Shown: one piece after another, positions 26,989 to 35,628 of the stretch
Layout of the letters: each line of letters opens with the position of its first letter
Numbering within the stretch: the first letter of the stretch is position 1
Assembly (NCBI RefSeq): GCF_013415115.1
Contig: NZ_JACCDD010000005.1
Location: 62,001-126,000 of the forward strand
Direction of reading: 5' to 3'
Origin: Vreelandella zhaodongensis
GTDB lineage: Bacteria; Pseudomonadota; Gammaproteobacteria; Pseudomonadales; Halomonadaceae
DNA length: 64,000 bases
The notes under the pieces: generated by a model
The model's input: only the letters and a program-made list of their open reading frames with translations
Database searches by the model: none
Told to the model about the DNA's origin: nothing
Made by a program: the position numbers and the translations under genes

Positions 26989-28044
26989 TTAAGAAGAAGA
27001 TGGACGGCGCAATAGCCAACGTGCCCAGAAAGGGGCTAGGACCATCAGTGTGACCATGCGCAGTAAGTGATGAAACGCTACAAACACCGGATCAATGTTG
27101 AGCGCTACGGCAAGAATGGCCATTTCGCCAATGCCACCTGGTGCGAGCGCTAACAGTGCCACATCACGCCCCACGCCTACTGTTTGGTGAATTAACTCGG
27201 CAAAAATAGCGAGCACCATTAACGCCAGTAACGTGGCTACCCCTGACTGCCATAAATAGCGACCAAACAGCTTGCGCGTCATGCCTTGAAAGCGTGAACC
27301 AATAGCGCTGCCCAGCACCCACAGCATCACATTCATCCCCCACTCAGGTAGAGCAAGGCTGGCAATATCAAAACCGGATAACAGGGCAGCCATCAGCAAA
27401 GGTGCCAGCAACGCTGGGCTCGGCATCCGTAACCTTCGGCCCAGCGGCAACAGGAGAGGTATAGAGAGCAGCATCCAACCGTGCTCAAACGCAGAGCGGG
27501 CAGGCTCAATGGCGTTTTCACCACCTTCAAATGCCCAGAATAGAGGGGGAAGAAAAAGAATGACTAAAATAATTCGCAGTGATTGGGCAATGGCAATGCG
27601 CTGAGGGTCGCCGCCGCATTTGTCGCCAAGCAGTATCATCGCGGTCATGGCACCAGGAGCAGCCCCAAACCATGCGCTGACGGGGTCGAAGCCACAGCGA
27701 CGATACCACACCGATGCCACGGCGGTGGATGCCGCAACACCTAACAGCAAAAGGGCTGCCGAAATAGGCCAGTCCAGCACACGGTGGGCAAGCTGAGGCG
27801 TTACTTGACTGCCCAACACCAGCCCCATCACCGCTAAGAACACATTGCGCAGCGGCTCAGGAACGCTCACATTGATGCCTTTCGCTGATATCAATAAATT
27901 GGCGATCAGCGGGCCTAGCATCCAGGCAAGCGGCAAACCGGTGAGATGAAAAACGACACCGCCTACTGCGCCTACGGCAAGCGACGTGACAAGCCCCTTT
28001 GCACTTTCTGCGCTGACGCGAATGCCCTTCACGCTCCCCTTCAC
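26989..28044 (-). CDS. AbrB-type membrane protein (duplicated DUF permease)
   Basis: A 351-residue inner-membrane protein with about ten hydrophobic helices in two homologous halves. Each half has a family block: GLPLAWMLGPLIANLL with GAAPGAMTAMILLGDKCGGD in the first, LLALAPGGIGEMAILAVALN in the second. This is the family often labelled 'AbrB family transcriptional regulator' or 'putative ammonia monooxygenase' in databases. Both names mislead: the protein is a membrane permease-like protein of unknown substrate. The start is GTG with GAGGAG-type purines upstream. Confidence 0.85.
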   Translation of the reverse strand: MKGSVKGIRVSAESAKGLVTSLAVGAVGGVVFHLTGLPLAWMLGPLIANLLISAKGINVSVPEPLRNVFLAVMGLVLGSQVTPQLAHRVLDWPISAALLLLGVAASTAVASVWYRRCGFDPVSAWFGAAPGAMTAMILLGDKCGGDPQRIAIAQSLRIILVILFLPPLFWAFEGGENAIEPARSAFEHGWMLLSIPLLLPLGRRLRMPSPALLAPLLMAALLSGFDIASLALPEWGMNVMLWVLGSAIGSRFQGMTRKLFGRYLWQSGVATLLALMVLAIFAELIHQTVGVGRDVALLALAPGGIGEMAILAVALNIDPVFVAFHHLLRMVTLMVLAPFWARWLLRRPSSS

Positions 28045-28162
28045 ACTCTCCTCTCCCCTAACATCTAACGTTCAAACGCAATTGTTAACCTGCTAAGCGT
28101 AGACGTTAGTTTACCACTAGAGGGGGAATTTAGGGCTTTCGTAGCGCTGGGTGTTTCTAAAC

Positions 28163-29020
28163 TTAATCCTCGTCCTCGTCACCGCGAATACGCGCCTGTC
28201 GATCGGCTTCTTCCTCAATAGCGTCGTCAATCACTTCCAATAGCTCATCGACATTGGCAATGTGGCTATCCAGTTCAAAATGGCCAGTCAGCTTGCTATC
28301 GGGGTGCAGCTTGCCCGCTTCATACAAGGCCCACATTTCTTTACCATAGTGGGTGGTGAGAAGCTCCGGCGCGAAACGACCAAAGTAGGCGCGCATATTA
28401 TCGACATCACGCTCTAGCATCGCCGCCGCACTGTTGTTACCCGCTGCATCCACCGCCTGGGGTAAATCGATAATCACCGGCCCTTCGGCATCAACCAGCA
28501 CGTTGAATTCCGATAAGTCGCCGTGGATCAGGCCTGCGCACAGCATTCGCACCACGTCTTGAATCACTTTGGCGTGATAGCGAAGCGCTTGCTCCTCGGT
28601 TAAGGTCACTTCATCCAGGCGCGGTGCTACATTCCCATCAGCATCGCTGATCATTTCCATGAGCAGCACGCCATCAACAAAACCATGGGGCTCAGGCACA
28701 CGTACATCAGCGGCAGCAAGACGATATAGCGCATCAACTTCCGCATTCAGCCACGCCTGTTCCTGCTCTTTTTGTCCATAGCGGGTCTTTTTGGCCATGG
28801 CACGCGAACGACGACTATTGCGCTCTTTACGCCCTTCCTGGTATTGCACAGCCTGTTTAAAGCTACGCTGTTTGGCCTCTTTAAAGACCTTAGCGCAACG
28901 TACCTCTTCACCGCAGCGCACAACATACACCTGCGCCTCTTTACCACTCATTAACTGCACCAGCACCTCGTCGATCATTCCATCATCGACCAGGGGCTGT
29001 AATCGCTTAGGGATTTTCAT
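28163..29020 (-). CDS. RIO1-family serine protein kinase
   Basis: A 285-residue atypical protein kinase. The phosphate-binding loop and strand (SGKEAQVYVVR, about 24-34) are followed by the catalytic loop HGDLSEFNVLVD (about 187-198) and the metal-binding Asp in VIIDLPQAVDA, matching RIO1 kinases. A basic linker (GRKERNSRRSRAMAKKTR) and an acidic tail are typical. Bacterial PA4780-type RIO kinases are known by structure, but their substrates are not. It lies beside the DbpA helicase gene on the same strand (50-base gap), which hints at ribosome assembly, as for eukaryotic RIO kinases. Confidence 0.92.
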   Translation of the reverse strand: MKIPKRLQPLVDDGMIDEVLVQLMSGKEAQVYVVRCGEEVRCAKVFKEAKQRSFKQAVQYQEGRKERNSRRSRAMAKKTRYGQKEQEQAWLNAEVDALYRLAAADVRVPEPHGFVDGVLLMEMISDADGNVAPRLDEVTLTEEQALRYHAKVIQDVVRMLCAGLIHGDLSEFNVLVDAEGPVIIDLPQAVDAAGNNSAAAMLERDVDNMRAYFGRFAPELLTTHYGKEMWALYEAGKLHPDSKLTGHFELDSHIANVDELLEVIDDAIEEEADRQARIRGDEDED

Positions 29021-29070
29021 GGTTAGCTGCGTCGGCTCCTCTTTACTATCTGTGCACAATCATTAATCGA

Positions 29071-30468
29071 TCAATAGCGAATGCGGCGAACGCGGAAAGC
29101 GCGTCCTTTGAGTTTGTCACGTTCAAGTTTGGCCTGAGCTTTCTGAACGGCGCCATGCTCCACCGCCACATAGGCACTGCGGGCCAGCACTTTAATTTTG
29201 CCTACCTGGTCGCCACGCAGGCCACCTTCACTGGTCAGCGCTCCCAGGATATCACCCGGGCGTAACTTGTCTTTCTTACCGCCCGCCAGCTGTAGCGTTG
29301 CCATAGGCGGTTCAAACGGCACTGAATGCTGGGGTTTCGGCAAAGGTTCCGTGGTAATCGGTTGTTCCAGCAAGCCTTCCAGCCGCTCTAGCCGATAATG
29401 CTCTTTAGGCGTGACTAGCGTACAGGCGATGCCGCTAGCCCCAGCACGCCCGGTGCGCCCGACCCGATGCACATGAACATCAAGCTCACGGGCAATCTGA
29501 TAGTTAAACACCGCATCTAATTGGGCAATATCCAAACCACGCGCAGCAACATCGGTAGCCACCAAAATAGACGCACTCTGATTGGCAAACAGAATCAGGC
29601 GACGATCACGATCTTTCTGTTCTAAATCCCCGTTGAGCGCCACAGCGCTAAAGCCAGCATCAACCAGTTGCTCAGCCACTGCTTGAGTTTCGCGCTTGGT
29701 GTTGCAAAACACCACGCTGGTCGCTGGCCGATAAACCAACAGCAGCTGTTGAAGAGCCGCGAAACGCGCCTCTTCGTTGGCAACTTCATAGAAGTGTTGA
29801 TCAATGGTAGTGGCATCGTGAACCTCGGCCACTTTGACCATCACTGGCTCACGCATAACACCACGGGTCATGGTGGCAAGGCCACCGGACGCCTGATCAT
29901 CCGGGAAGGTCGCGCTAAACAGCAGCGTTTGGCGATCGGCGGGCGTCTCAGCAATGATCGCATCAATGGTGGCTTGAAAGCCCATATCGAGCATACGATC
30001 AGCTTCATCAAGTACCAAAGTGGTGAGTGACCCCAGCGTAAGAGAGCCTTTGCGCAAGTGCTCATCGATACGCCCTGGCGTGCCCACGACAATATGGGCG
30101 CCATGTTCCAGGGATCCCAACTGCGGCCCGAAAGGCGCACCGCCACACAGGGTAAGCACTTTAACGTTGGGCAACCCACGCGCTAAACGGCGCAGCTCAT
30201 CAGCCACCTGGTCGGCAAGCTCTCGGGTGGGACAGAGCACAAGACCCTGTACAGCAAACGCTTCTACGCGCAACTCCGCGAGCAGTGCCAAACCAAAGGC
30301 AGCGGTTTTTCCTGATCCCGTTTTTGCCTGGGCCAACACATCGCGGCCCGCCAACATCGGTGGCAAGCTCTGCGCCTGCACGGGCGTCATTGCGTGATAG
30401 CCAAGGGAATCTAAGTTGGTTAAAAGCGCAGGAGAAAGCGCCAGCGATGCAAAAGAAGTGTCAGACAC
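29071..30468 (-). CDS. dbpA: DbpA, ATP-dependent DEAD-box RNA helicase
   Basis: A 465-residue DEAD-box helicase. The N-terminal RecA domain has the Q motif region, AQAKTGSGKTAAF (Walker A), PTRELADQV, TPGRI, VLDEADRMLDMGF and LFSATFP. The second domain has ARGLDI and HRVGRTGRAG. The C-terminal domain (about 390-465, LRPGDILGALTSEGGLRGDQVGKIKVL) is the DbpA RNA-recognition domain that targets hairpin 92 of 23S rRNA, used in 50S subunit assembly. The C-terminal domain distinguishes it from RhlE/RhlB. It is upstream of the RIO kinase gene. Confidence 0.95.
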   Translation of the reverse strand: MSDTSFASLALSPALLTNLDSLGYHAMTPVQAQSLPPMLAGRDVLAQAKTGSGKTAAFGLALLAELRVEAFAVQGLVLCPTRELADQVADELRRLARGLPNVKVLTLCGGAPFGPQLGSLEHGAHIVVGTPGRIDEHLRKGSLTLGSLTTLVLDEADRMLDMGFQATIDAIIAETPADRQTLLFSATFPDDQASGGLATMTRGVMREPVMVKVAEVHDATTIDQHFYEVANEEARFAALQQLLLVYRPATSVVFCNTKRETQAVAEQLVDAGFSAVALNGDLEQKDRDRRLILFANQSASILVATDVAARGLDIAQLDAVFNYQIARELDVHVHRVGRTGRAGASGIACTLVTPKEHYRLERLEGLLEQPITTEPLPKPQHSVPFEPPMATLQLAGGKKDKLRPGDILGALTSEGGLRGDQVGKIKVLARSAYVAVEHGAVQKAQAKLERDKLKGRAFRVRRIRY

Positions 30469-30598
30469 AAAATTATCCTGAAGGGGCTATATTGCCCAGC
30501 AAACCTATAATGTGAAGCACCATACCAGAAAGTGCCGCACCCTGCCTTGCTACAAGCATCGGCGACGGTAAAGCGGCTTGGCTGCTAGCCTCTTTATA

Positions 30599-31075
30599 TT
30601 AGGATAGTGTGGTTGCCAGCGCTGTAAAATGCCCCTGACATAACGCTGCAAGGTCACTAGGGGCCAACTCAATCTCCAGCCCACGTCGCCCAGCACTGAC
30701 ATAGAGTGTCGAAAAGGTTCGCGCTGAGTCATCAATAAAGGTTGGCAAGCGCTTTTTCTGGCCTAACGGGCTGACACCGCCCAGCACATAGCCTGTGGAG
30801 CGCTCCACTTCTTCCGGTAACGCCATCGTGGCTTTCTTCGCGCCCGCGGCTCTCGCCAACTGCTTAAGGCCCAACTGACTATTGACTGGAACGATACCGA
30901 CCGCGAGCTGCCTGCCATCTAACTTGACCACTAGCGTCTTAAACACTTGTTCAGCAGCAACCCCTAGTTTTTCAGCCGCCTCAATTCCATACGATTGAGC
31001 AGCAGCATCGAGGTGGTACTCATGGAGTTGAAACGCAATGCCTGCGTGTTTCGCACTATTGATCGCCGGTGTCAT
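30599..31075 (-). CDS. ybaK: YbaK, Cys-tRNA(Pro)/Cys-tRNA(Cys) deacylase
   Basis: A 158-residue trans-editing enzyme that hydrolyses cysteinyl-tRNA(Pro) made in error by ProRS. The YbaK fold is recognisable from EAAEKLGVAAEQVFKTLVVKLDG (about 33-55, with the conserved Lys in FKTL) and from TGYVLGGVSPLGQKKRLPTFID (about 93-114, with the GGVSPxG loop). It is a single gene, on the same strand as its neighbours but separated by gaps, so probably expressed alone. Confidence 0.93.
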   Translation of the reverse strand: MTPAINSAKHAGIAFQLHEYHLDAAAQSYGIEAAEKLGVAAEQVFKTLVVKLDGRQLAVGIVPVNSQLGLKQLARAAGAKKATMALPEEVERSTGYVLGGVSPLGQKKRLPTFIDDSARTFSTLYVSAGRRGLEIELAPSDLAALCQGHFTALATTLS

Positions 31076-31119
31076 GAGGTTCTCTTAAGTTAACGCCATC
31101 AGCCAGTCTGGAAAGAGCA

Positions 31120-31983
31120 TTATGTAACGAGTGTAATACTGGTCACAGGACGCAAATTACGCAGCGTGCAGTGCTGTTCAACGCTTTCAACAATATTGTC
31201 TGCGTCTTCCATTTTCTGCTTGTCTAATTGAATATCAATCATTAGGAAACTGCCCACCTGGGCTAAGCGTACATCGCCATCAGTAATATCGAAGTCTGCC
31301 ATGTGCTGTACCATCTCCCGACGCACATGCCCCAGCGGCTCGCCGAACATTAATTCACGCAGCGCCCCCCGCATCATACGAATCGGCATCGGTAGAAAAT
31401 AGCCTGCGATAATCAGCACCATGACAGGGTCAGCAAAACGCGCCAAGTTTGCCCAGGGTGTCTGTGTCAGTGCCCAGGTTAGTAAAAAGCCGAGCAAGAC
31501 AGCGGCACTTAGCCACGTATCCATTTGCCATTGACGTAGCTCCGCTTCCAGCAGGGATGAGCGACTAATTTTGGCGTAGCGGTGTAGCAACCACCAGATC
31601 ACCAAACAACCAATAACGTTAACCACACCAAATATCAGTGCCAGATCAAGCGTCACTAAACGCCCACCCTGCACAAGGATCCACAAGGCAGACACCAGTG
31701 AAAAAAGACACACTAATGCAATCATCACACCTTTGAGCAGCACTGCCAGCGGCTCTACCGTTAGCCGCCCAAAAGGATAGCGGTCGTCCGCTGGTTTACG
31801 TGCCTGCTTAAGGGCTAACAGTGAAAGCAATACCAGGGCTAAACTCAATAGCGAATAACCACTATCAAATAAAATGGTGACTGAGCCGCTGGCCAGCCCA
31901 AGCACAAGGCCAGTAAAGGCCAGCAGGCTGGCAAAAACGGCAGAAAGTCTAAGCGCGCGGCGCTCTGCTACGAAGGGGGTCAC
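31120..31983 (-). CDS. Cation diffusion facilitator-like transporter with altered metal site
   Basis: A 287-residue protein with six hydrophobic helices and a cytoplasmic C-terminal domain (about 205-287) of the CDF type. Canonical FieF-like CDFs use Asp-x3-Asp in helix 2 and His-x3-Asp in helix 5. Here the equivalent positions read Asp40-SGY-Ser44 (LFDSGYSLLSL) and Gln151-WQM-Asp155 (LRQWQMDTW). The usual FGHGKxE after helix 2 is FGRLTVEP. So it belongs to the superfamily, but Zn2+/Fe2+ efflux should not be assumed. The start is GTG at 31983 with GGAG upstream. It is divergent from a LysR gene. Confidence 0.8.
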   Translation of the reverse strand: MTPFVAERRALRLSAVFASLLAFTGLVLGLASGSVTILFDSGYSLLSLALVLLSLLALKQARKPADDRYPFGRLTVEPLAVLLKGVMIALVCLFSLVSALWILVQGGRLVTLDLALIFGVVNVIGCLVIWWLLHRYAKISRSSLLEAELRQWQMDTWLSAAVLLGFLLTWALTQTPWANLARFADPVMVLIIAGYFLPMPIRMMRGALRELMFGEPLGHVRREMVQHMADFDITDGDVRLAQVGSFLMIDIQLDKQKMEDADNIVESVEQHCTLRNLRPVTSITLVT

Positions 31984-32092
31984 GCGTATTACTCCAGTTA
32001 AGTGTATTCAACGCAGGCGATAATAGTGAGTAAACTAACGTTTATCCAATCGCTCAGCGCTAAATATTTTGGCACTCAACCAGAGGCTCTCC

Positions 32093-32962
32093 ATGCGAGC
32101 AGAACAGGTACAAGCGTTTATCGATGTGACTGAGCACGGCTCATTTGCCGCTGCCGCTCGGCATACAGGTATCAAGCGCGGCACCCTAAGCGCTGCCGTC
32201 AATGCGTTGGAAGATAGCCTGGGAGTCGCGCTATTCGAGCGCTCTGGCAATAGCTTGCAGCTTACGGCAGTTGGCGAGAGTGTATTGCCAGACTGCTATC
32301 GCTTGCTAACTAGCGCTAGTCGAATCAAAAAGCATTGTCAGCAGCATATGCAGGGCGTCGAAAATCAACTCTGCATCGCCAGAGACGATGCGCTTCCCGA
32401 GGCGTTCTGGCGGCAGGTGATGCACGATTTAAAGCAGCGCTACCCGTTGACAGCCATCTCGGTTTATCTATTACCGCCCCAAGAGCACCCTCAGTTTGTG
32501 CTGCGCCAAACAGTGGATATTGCCTTTGGCTTGTATACCGCCGAAGGAGCCGATGTTAATGCAAGCAACCTTGCCCCAGTGAGTATGTGCCTAGTCGCAG
32601 CCCCCGAGCACCCGCTTAGCCGCTTGCCCAATGTCACCCGAGATGACCTAGCGCAGTACACTCAAGTGTGCCTAACCTACGATCAGGGCGATAAGCTGGT
32701 CAGCGAAGCGCTTTTTTCGACCAATTATCTTGGCTTAACCATGTTTGAAGTTATCCGCGATGCAGCTATCAACGTCACGGGGTGGGCGATACTCCCCTTC
32801 CCACTCGTGAAAGAAGCGCTAGCAACACATCAGCTATGTGCCCTGAACCACGACCTGACATTAGATAGCCATTATTATCGCTATGTGGAAGGTGAAAGCC
32901 TTGGAGTGGTCGCCACCGCGCTGTTGACGAAGGTATCACGCTTTTTAGGTACTACTCGTTGA
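32093..32962 (+). CDS. LysR-family transcriptional regulator
   Basis: A 289-residue regulator with an N-terminal winged HTH (about 1-60, VTEHGSFAAAARHTGIKRGTLSAAVNALEDSLGVALFER) and a periplasmic-binding-protein-like effector domain (about 90-289). AGAGG lies upstream of the ATG at 32093; an in-frame TTG at 32069 is less convincing. It is divergent from the CDF-like transporter with 109 bases between the starts, the usual LysR layout, so it may control that transporter. The effector is unknown. Confidence 0.9.
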   Translation: MRAEQVQAFIDVTEHGSFAAAARHTGIKRGTLSAAVNALEDSLGVALFERSGNSLQLTAVGESVLPDCYRLLTSASRIKKHCQQHMQGVENQLCIARDDALPEAFWRQVMHDLKQRYPLTAISVYLLPPQEHPQFVLRQTVDIAFGLYTAEGADVNASNLAPVSMCLVAAPEHPLSRLPNVTRDDLAQYTQVCLTYDQGDKLVSEALFSTNYLGLTMFEVIRDAAINVTGWAILPFPLVKEALATHQLCALNHDLTLDSHYYRYVEGESLGVVATALLTKVSRFLGTTR

Positions 32963-33158
32963 TGCTTTGTAAGAGCGTTGAAATAGAGCAGTGGAAAAAA
33001 CTGCTTACGCCTTCCACTCTGTTAAAGAACCTGTAAAAAAGTGCTACATAAGGAGATCAAAAGGACACGCTAGAGAACCGGCACAGGTGAGTGTCATCTA
33101 AGTGTAAAGTGCATCTGCCAGTGTCGATGTTGCCGTCAACTGAGGAGTAGTTTCCACG

Positions 33159-34568
33159 ATGGTACGACTCGATAAGAAAGCGACTAGGCTGTATGTCCTA
33201 GACACGAATGTCCTTATCCACGACCCCGCCGCGCTCTACCATTTTGATGAGCACGACGTTGTTATCCCCATGACCGTGCTTGAGGAGCTAGACAAGCACA
33301 AAAATGGCATCAAAGAGATTGCCCGCACGGCGCGGCAAATTAGCCGCACGCTTTCCGACCTGACCAACCAAGTCACCTTCGATGAAATTCAGAAAGGCAT
33401 TCCTATTCCCCGCATTAGTGGTGAATCGGGTCGCCTACACTTTTTGTGTTACAACGACTTAAAACCCTTTGATGCGTTAGACAGCAGCCCAGACAACCGC
33501 ATTTTGGCAGAGACCTGTCGGCTACGCGATGAGCGCCCCGATGCGTCAGTCATCCTAATTACCAAGGATATTAACCTGCGGGTGAAAGCCGCCGCGCTGA
33601 AAGTACCGGTGGAAGATTACCTGAACGACCGCGCCTTCTCCGACAGCGATGCAATGATTGAAGGTGCTCAGGTTTACGCCGCAGCAGGACATGATGGAAC
33701 CTCGCTTTGGGAAGCGCTTAATGTTGAGGTAACGGTAGAACGTGTAGGGCATCACACTTTTTACCAACTAAGCGGTGATATGCCCCGCCAATGGCATGTT
33801 GGCATGCTGGTATCCGATAGTGAGAATGGCGCTGAGTTTGAGGCCATTGTGCGTGAGCTGTCACCGTCATCCGCCCGACTGCAGCTATTAACGAATTACC
33901 GCCACCATGCTGGCGTTTGGGGCGTTCACGCCCACGACAGCCGCCAGAATTTCACGCTTAATCTGTTAATGGATTCGGATATAGACTTTGTCACCATTGC
34001 CGGTAACGCGGGCACTGGCAAAACCTTTATGACGCTAGCGGCAGCCTTCCAGCAAACACTCGATGCCAAACTGTTTGAACGCATTGTCTTTACCCGCGCA
34101 CCAATTCCCATGGGTGAAGATATCGGCTTTCTACCGGGCACTGAAGAGGAGAAAATGTCACCGTGGATGGGGGCGTTCCACGACAATATGGACAACCTGC
34201 TGCGTAACGAGGAGGGAGAGTCTAGCTGGGACAACGGAGCAACTCGGCAACTGATTGGTTCACGCGTGCAAATCCGCTCGCCCAGCTTCATGCGCGGTCG
34301 CACCCTAAACGATACGTTTTTAATTATCGATGAGGCACAAAACTTCACCCCTAAACAGCTAAAGTCGCTGGTTACCCGAGCGGGCCGGAATACTAAAATT
34401 GTCTGCCTAGGCAACGTTGGGCAAATTGACACCCCCTACTTAACCGCTAACACCTGCGGATTGGCCGCCGTGGTGGAGCGCTTTAGAGATTGGCCCCACG
34501 CGGGACACATCACTCTAAAAAGCGTTGAACGTTCGCGTTTGGCGCTGGCCGCCGAGGAGCTGCTGTAA
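33159..34568 (+). CDS. PIN-PhoH fusion (PhoH2-type) RNA-acting ATPase
   Basis: A 469-residue protein. The N-terminal PIN ribonuclease domain (about 8-150) has the acidic residues of LDTNVLIHDP, EELD and the DSSPDNRILAE region. The C-terminal PhoH ATPase domain (about 250-465) has Walker A GNAGTGKTFM and Walker B FLIIDEAQNF. PIN-PhoH proteins of mycobacteria act as sequence-specific RNA helicase and RNase. There they are paired with a small antitoxin-like gene upstream; I see none in the 196 bases before this gene. GAGGAG precedes the ATG. A strong hairpin follows. Confidence 0.92.
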   Translation: MVRLDKKATRLYVLDTNVLIHDPAALYHFDEHDVVIPMTVLEELDKHKNGIKEIARTARQISRTLSDLTNQVTFDEIQKGIPIPRISGESGRLHFLCYNDLKPFDALDSSPDNRILAETCRLRDERPDASVILITKDINLRVKAAALKVPVEDYLNDRAFSDSDAMIEGAQVYAAAGHDGTSLWEALNVEVTVERVGHHTFYQLSGDMPRQWHVGMLVSDSENGAEFEAIVRELSPSSARLQLLTNYRHHAGVWGVHAHDSRQNFTLNLLMDSDIDFVTIAGNAGTGKTFMTLAAAFQQTLDAKLFERIVFTRAPIPMGEDIGFLPGTEEEKMSPWMGAFHDNMDNLLRNEEGESSWDNGATRQLIGSRVQIRSPSFMRGRTLNDTFLIIDEAQNFTPKQLKSLVTRAGRNTKIVCLGNVGQIDTPYLTANTCGLAAVVERFRDWPHAGHITLKSVERSRLALAAEELL

Positions 34569-34585
34569 AACTGCGACAGCGACAC

Positions 34586-34613
34586 AAACCGCCACCAGAC
34601 TTGGTGGCGGTTT
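34586..34613. terminator. Bidirectional terminator between PhoH and YihY genes
   Basis: Perfect 12-bp stem AAACCGCCACCA / TGGTGGCGGTTT with a 4-base loop, in the 49-base gap between convergent genes. A/T runs flank both sides, so it can end both transcripts, including the five-gene antiporter-like operon. Confidence 0.8.
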
Positions 34614-34617
34614 CGTT

Positions 34618-35628
34618 TCAGTCTTGGCTCTTCTGGCTATCTAATCGGTGGCTACTCCAAGGGCTTTCAACACCGACCGTATCCGCCGCAAACGCTTCAC
34701 GCTCCCCCAGCGGCCGCGGCTCCCCAACCGTTGTATCGTTAACGGTTTGTCGTTCCATTTCGCAATTGACTTCGGCTCCTAACAGCACCACAAACGCTGA
34801 AAGCCAAAACCACAGCATGAGCGCCACAACCGCGCCCAGAGAGCCATACAAGTCACTAAAAGTAGAAAAGTAACGAACATAAAGCGACAACCCACCTGAC
34901 CCCAATAACCACATAGCGGTCGCTAGTAGCGTTCCGAAGCTTAACCAGCGCCAATGGGCAGAACGCCGATACGGTGCAAAGCGATAAAGCAGCGCAATCA
35001 GCATGCTCATCAACACCAGCAGTGCAGGCCAACGTAACCACTGCACTATTCTGTCCAGCGGGGGCTCAATCGCCAATACATTGACCACCATCGGCACAAC
35101 AGCGATAAAGCCAAGCGACACTAATGTCATAACAATCAGGCCAAAGGTCAGCGCCACAAGCACAACCAAGCGAGGTACCAGAGGGCGCTTTTCCTGCTCG
35201 CCATACACAGCATTTAGGCCACCCACCAGCACAGAAACGCCTTTAGAAGCGATATACATTGCCGTTAACAACCCTGCCAGCGCTGCCATTATGCTGCCCG
35301 ATTCAGCGCTTTCGACGACCTCCTGAGCCTGCTGATCGATCAGGTTAGCTGCATCCGGTGGCATAAAGCGGCTAATCTCGTGAAGCTGCCGTCCAGCTTC
35401 GACGGGGTCGAATAGCAGCCCCCACAGGGAGATCACCGCTGCTATCGTTGGAAACAGTGCCAGTAATGCATAGAATGCCACGCCCGCTGCATACATAGTG
35501 ACCTTATCTCGGCGGGCAGCGCGAACTGAGCGCCAAATGATATCGAGCCATCCCCAGCGAGGAATATCGTTAGGTGTTGTGGCGTGTCGACCTCGTGTCT
35601 GGGCGCTCTTGTGCCTTTTCTGGCTCAT
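34618..35628 (-). CDS. YihY/BrkB family membrane protein, coupled to antiporter genes
   Basis: A 336-residue inner-membrane protein with about six helices. Family blocks are ARRDKVTMYAAGVAFYALLALFP (about 41-63), the ASKGVSVLVGGLNAVYGEQE region and the last helices GSLGAVVALMLWFWLSAFVVLLGAEVN. The YihY/BrkB family (once called RNase BN by mistake) has no proven transport role. The ATG at 35628 overlaps the stop of the NuoL-like gene as ATGA, making this the fifth member of a coupled chain. That coupling, rather than motifs, suggests it works with the antiporter-like subunits. Confidence 0.9.
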   Translation of the reverse strand: MSQKRHKSAQTRGRHATTPNDIPRWGWLDIIWRSVRAARRDKVTMYAAGVAFYALLALFPTIAAVISLWGLLFDPVEAGRQLHEISRFMPPDAANLIDQQAQEVVESAESGSIMAALAGLLTAMYIASKGVSVLVGGLNAVYGEQEKRPLVPRLVVLVALTFGLIVMTLVSLGFIAVVPMVVNVLAIEPPLDRIVQWLRWPALLVLMSMLIALLYRFAPYRRSAHWRWLSFGTLLATAMWLLGSGGLSLYVRYFSTFSDLYGSLGAVVALMLWFWLSAFVVLLGAEVNCEMERQTVNDTTVGEPRPLGEREAFAADTVGVESPWSSHRLDSQKSQD

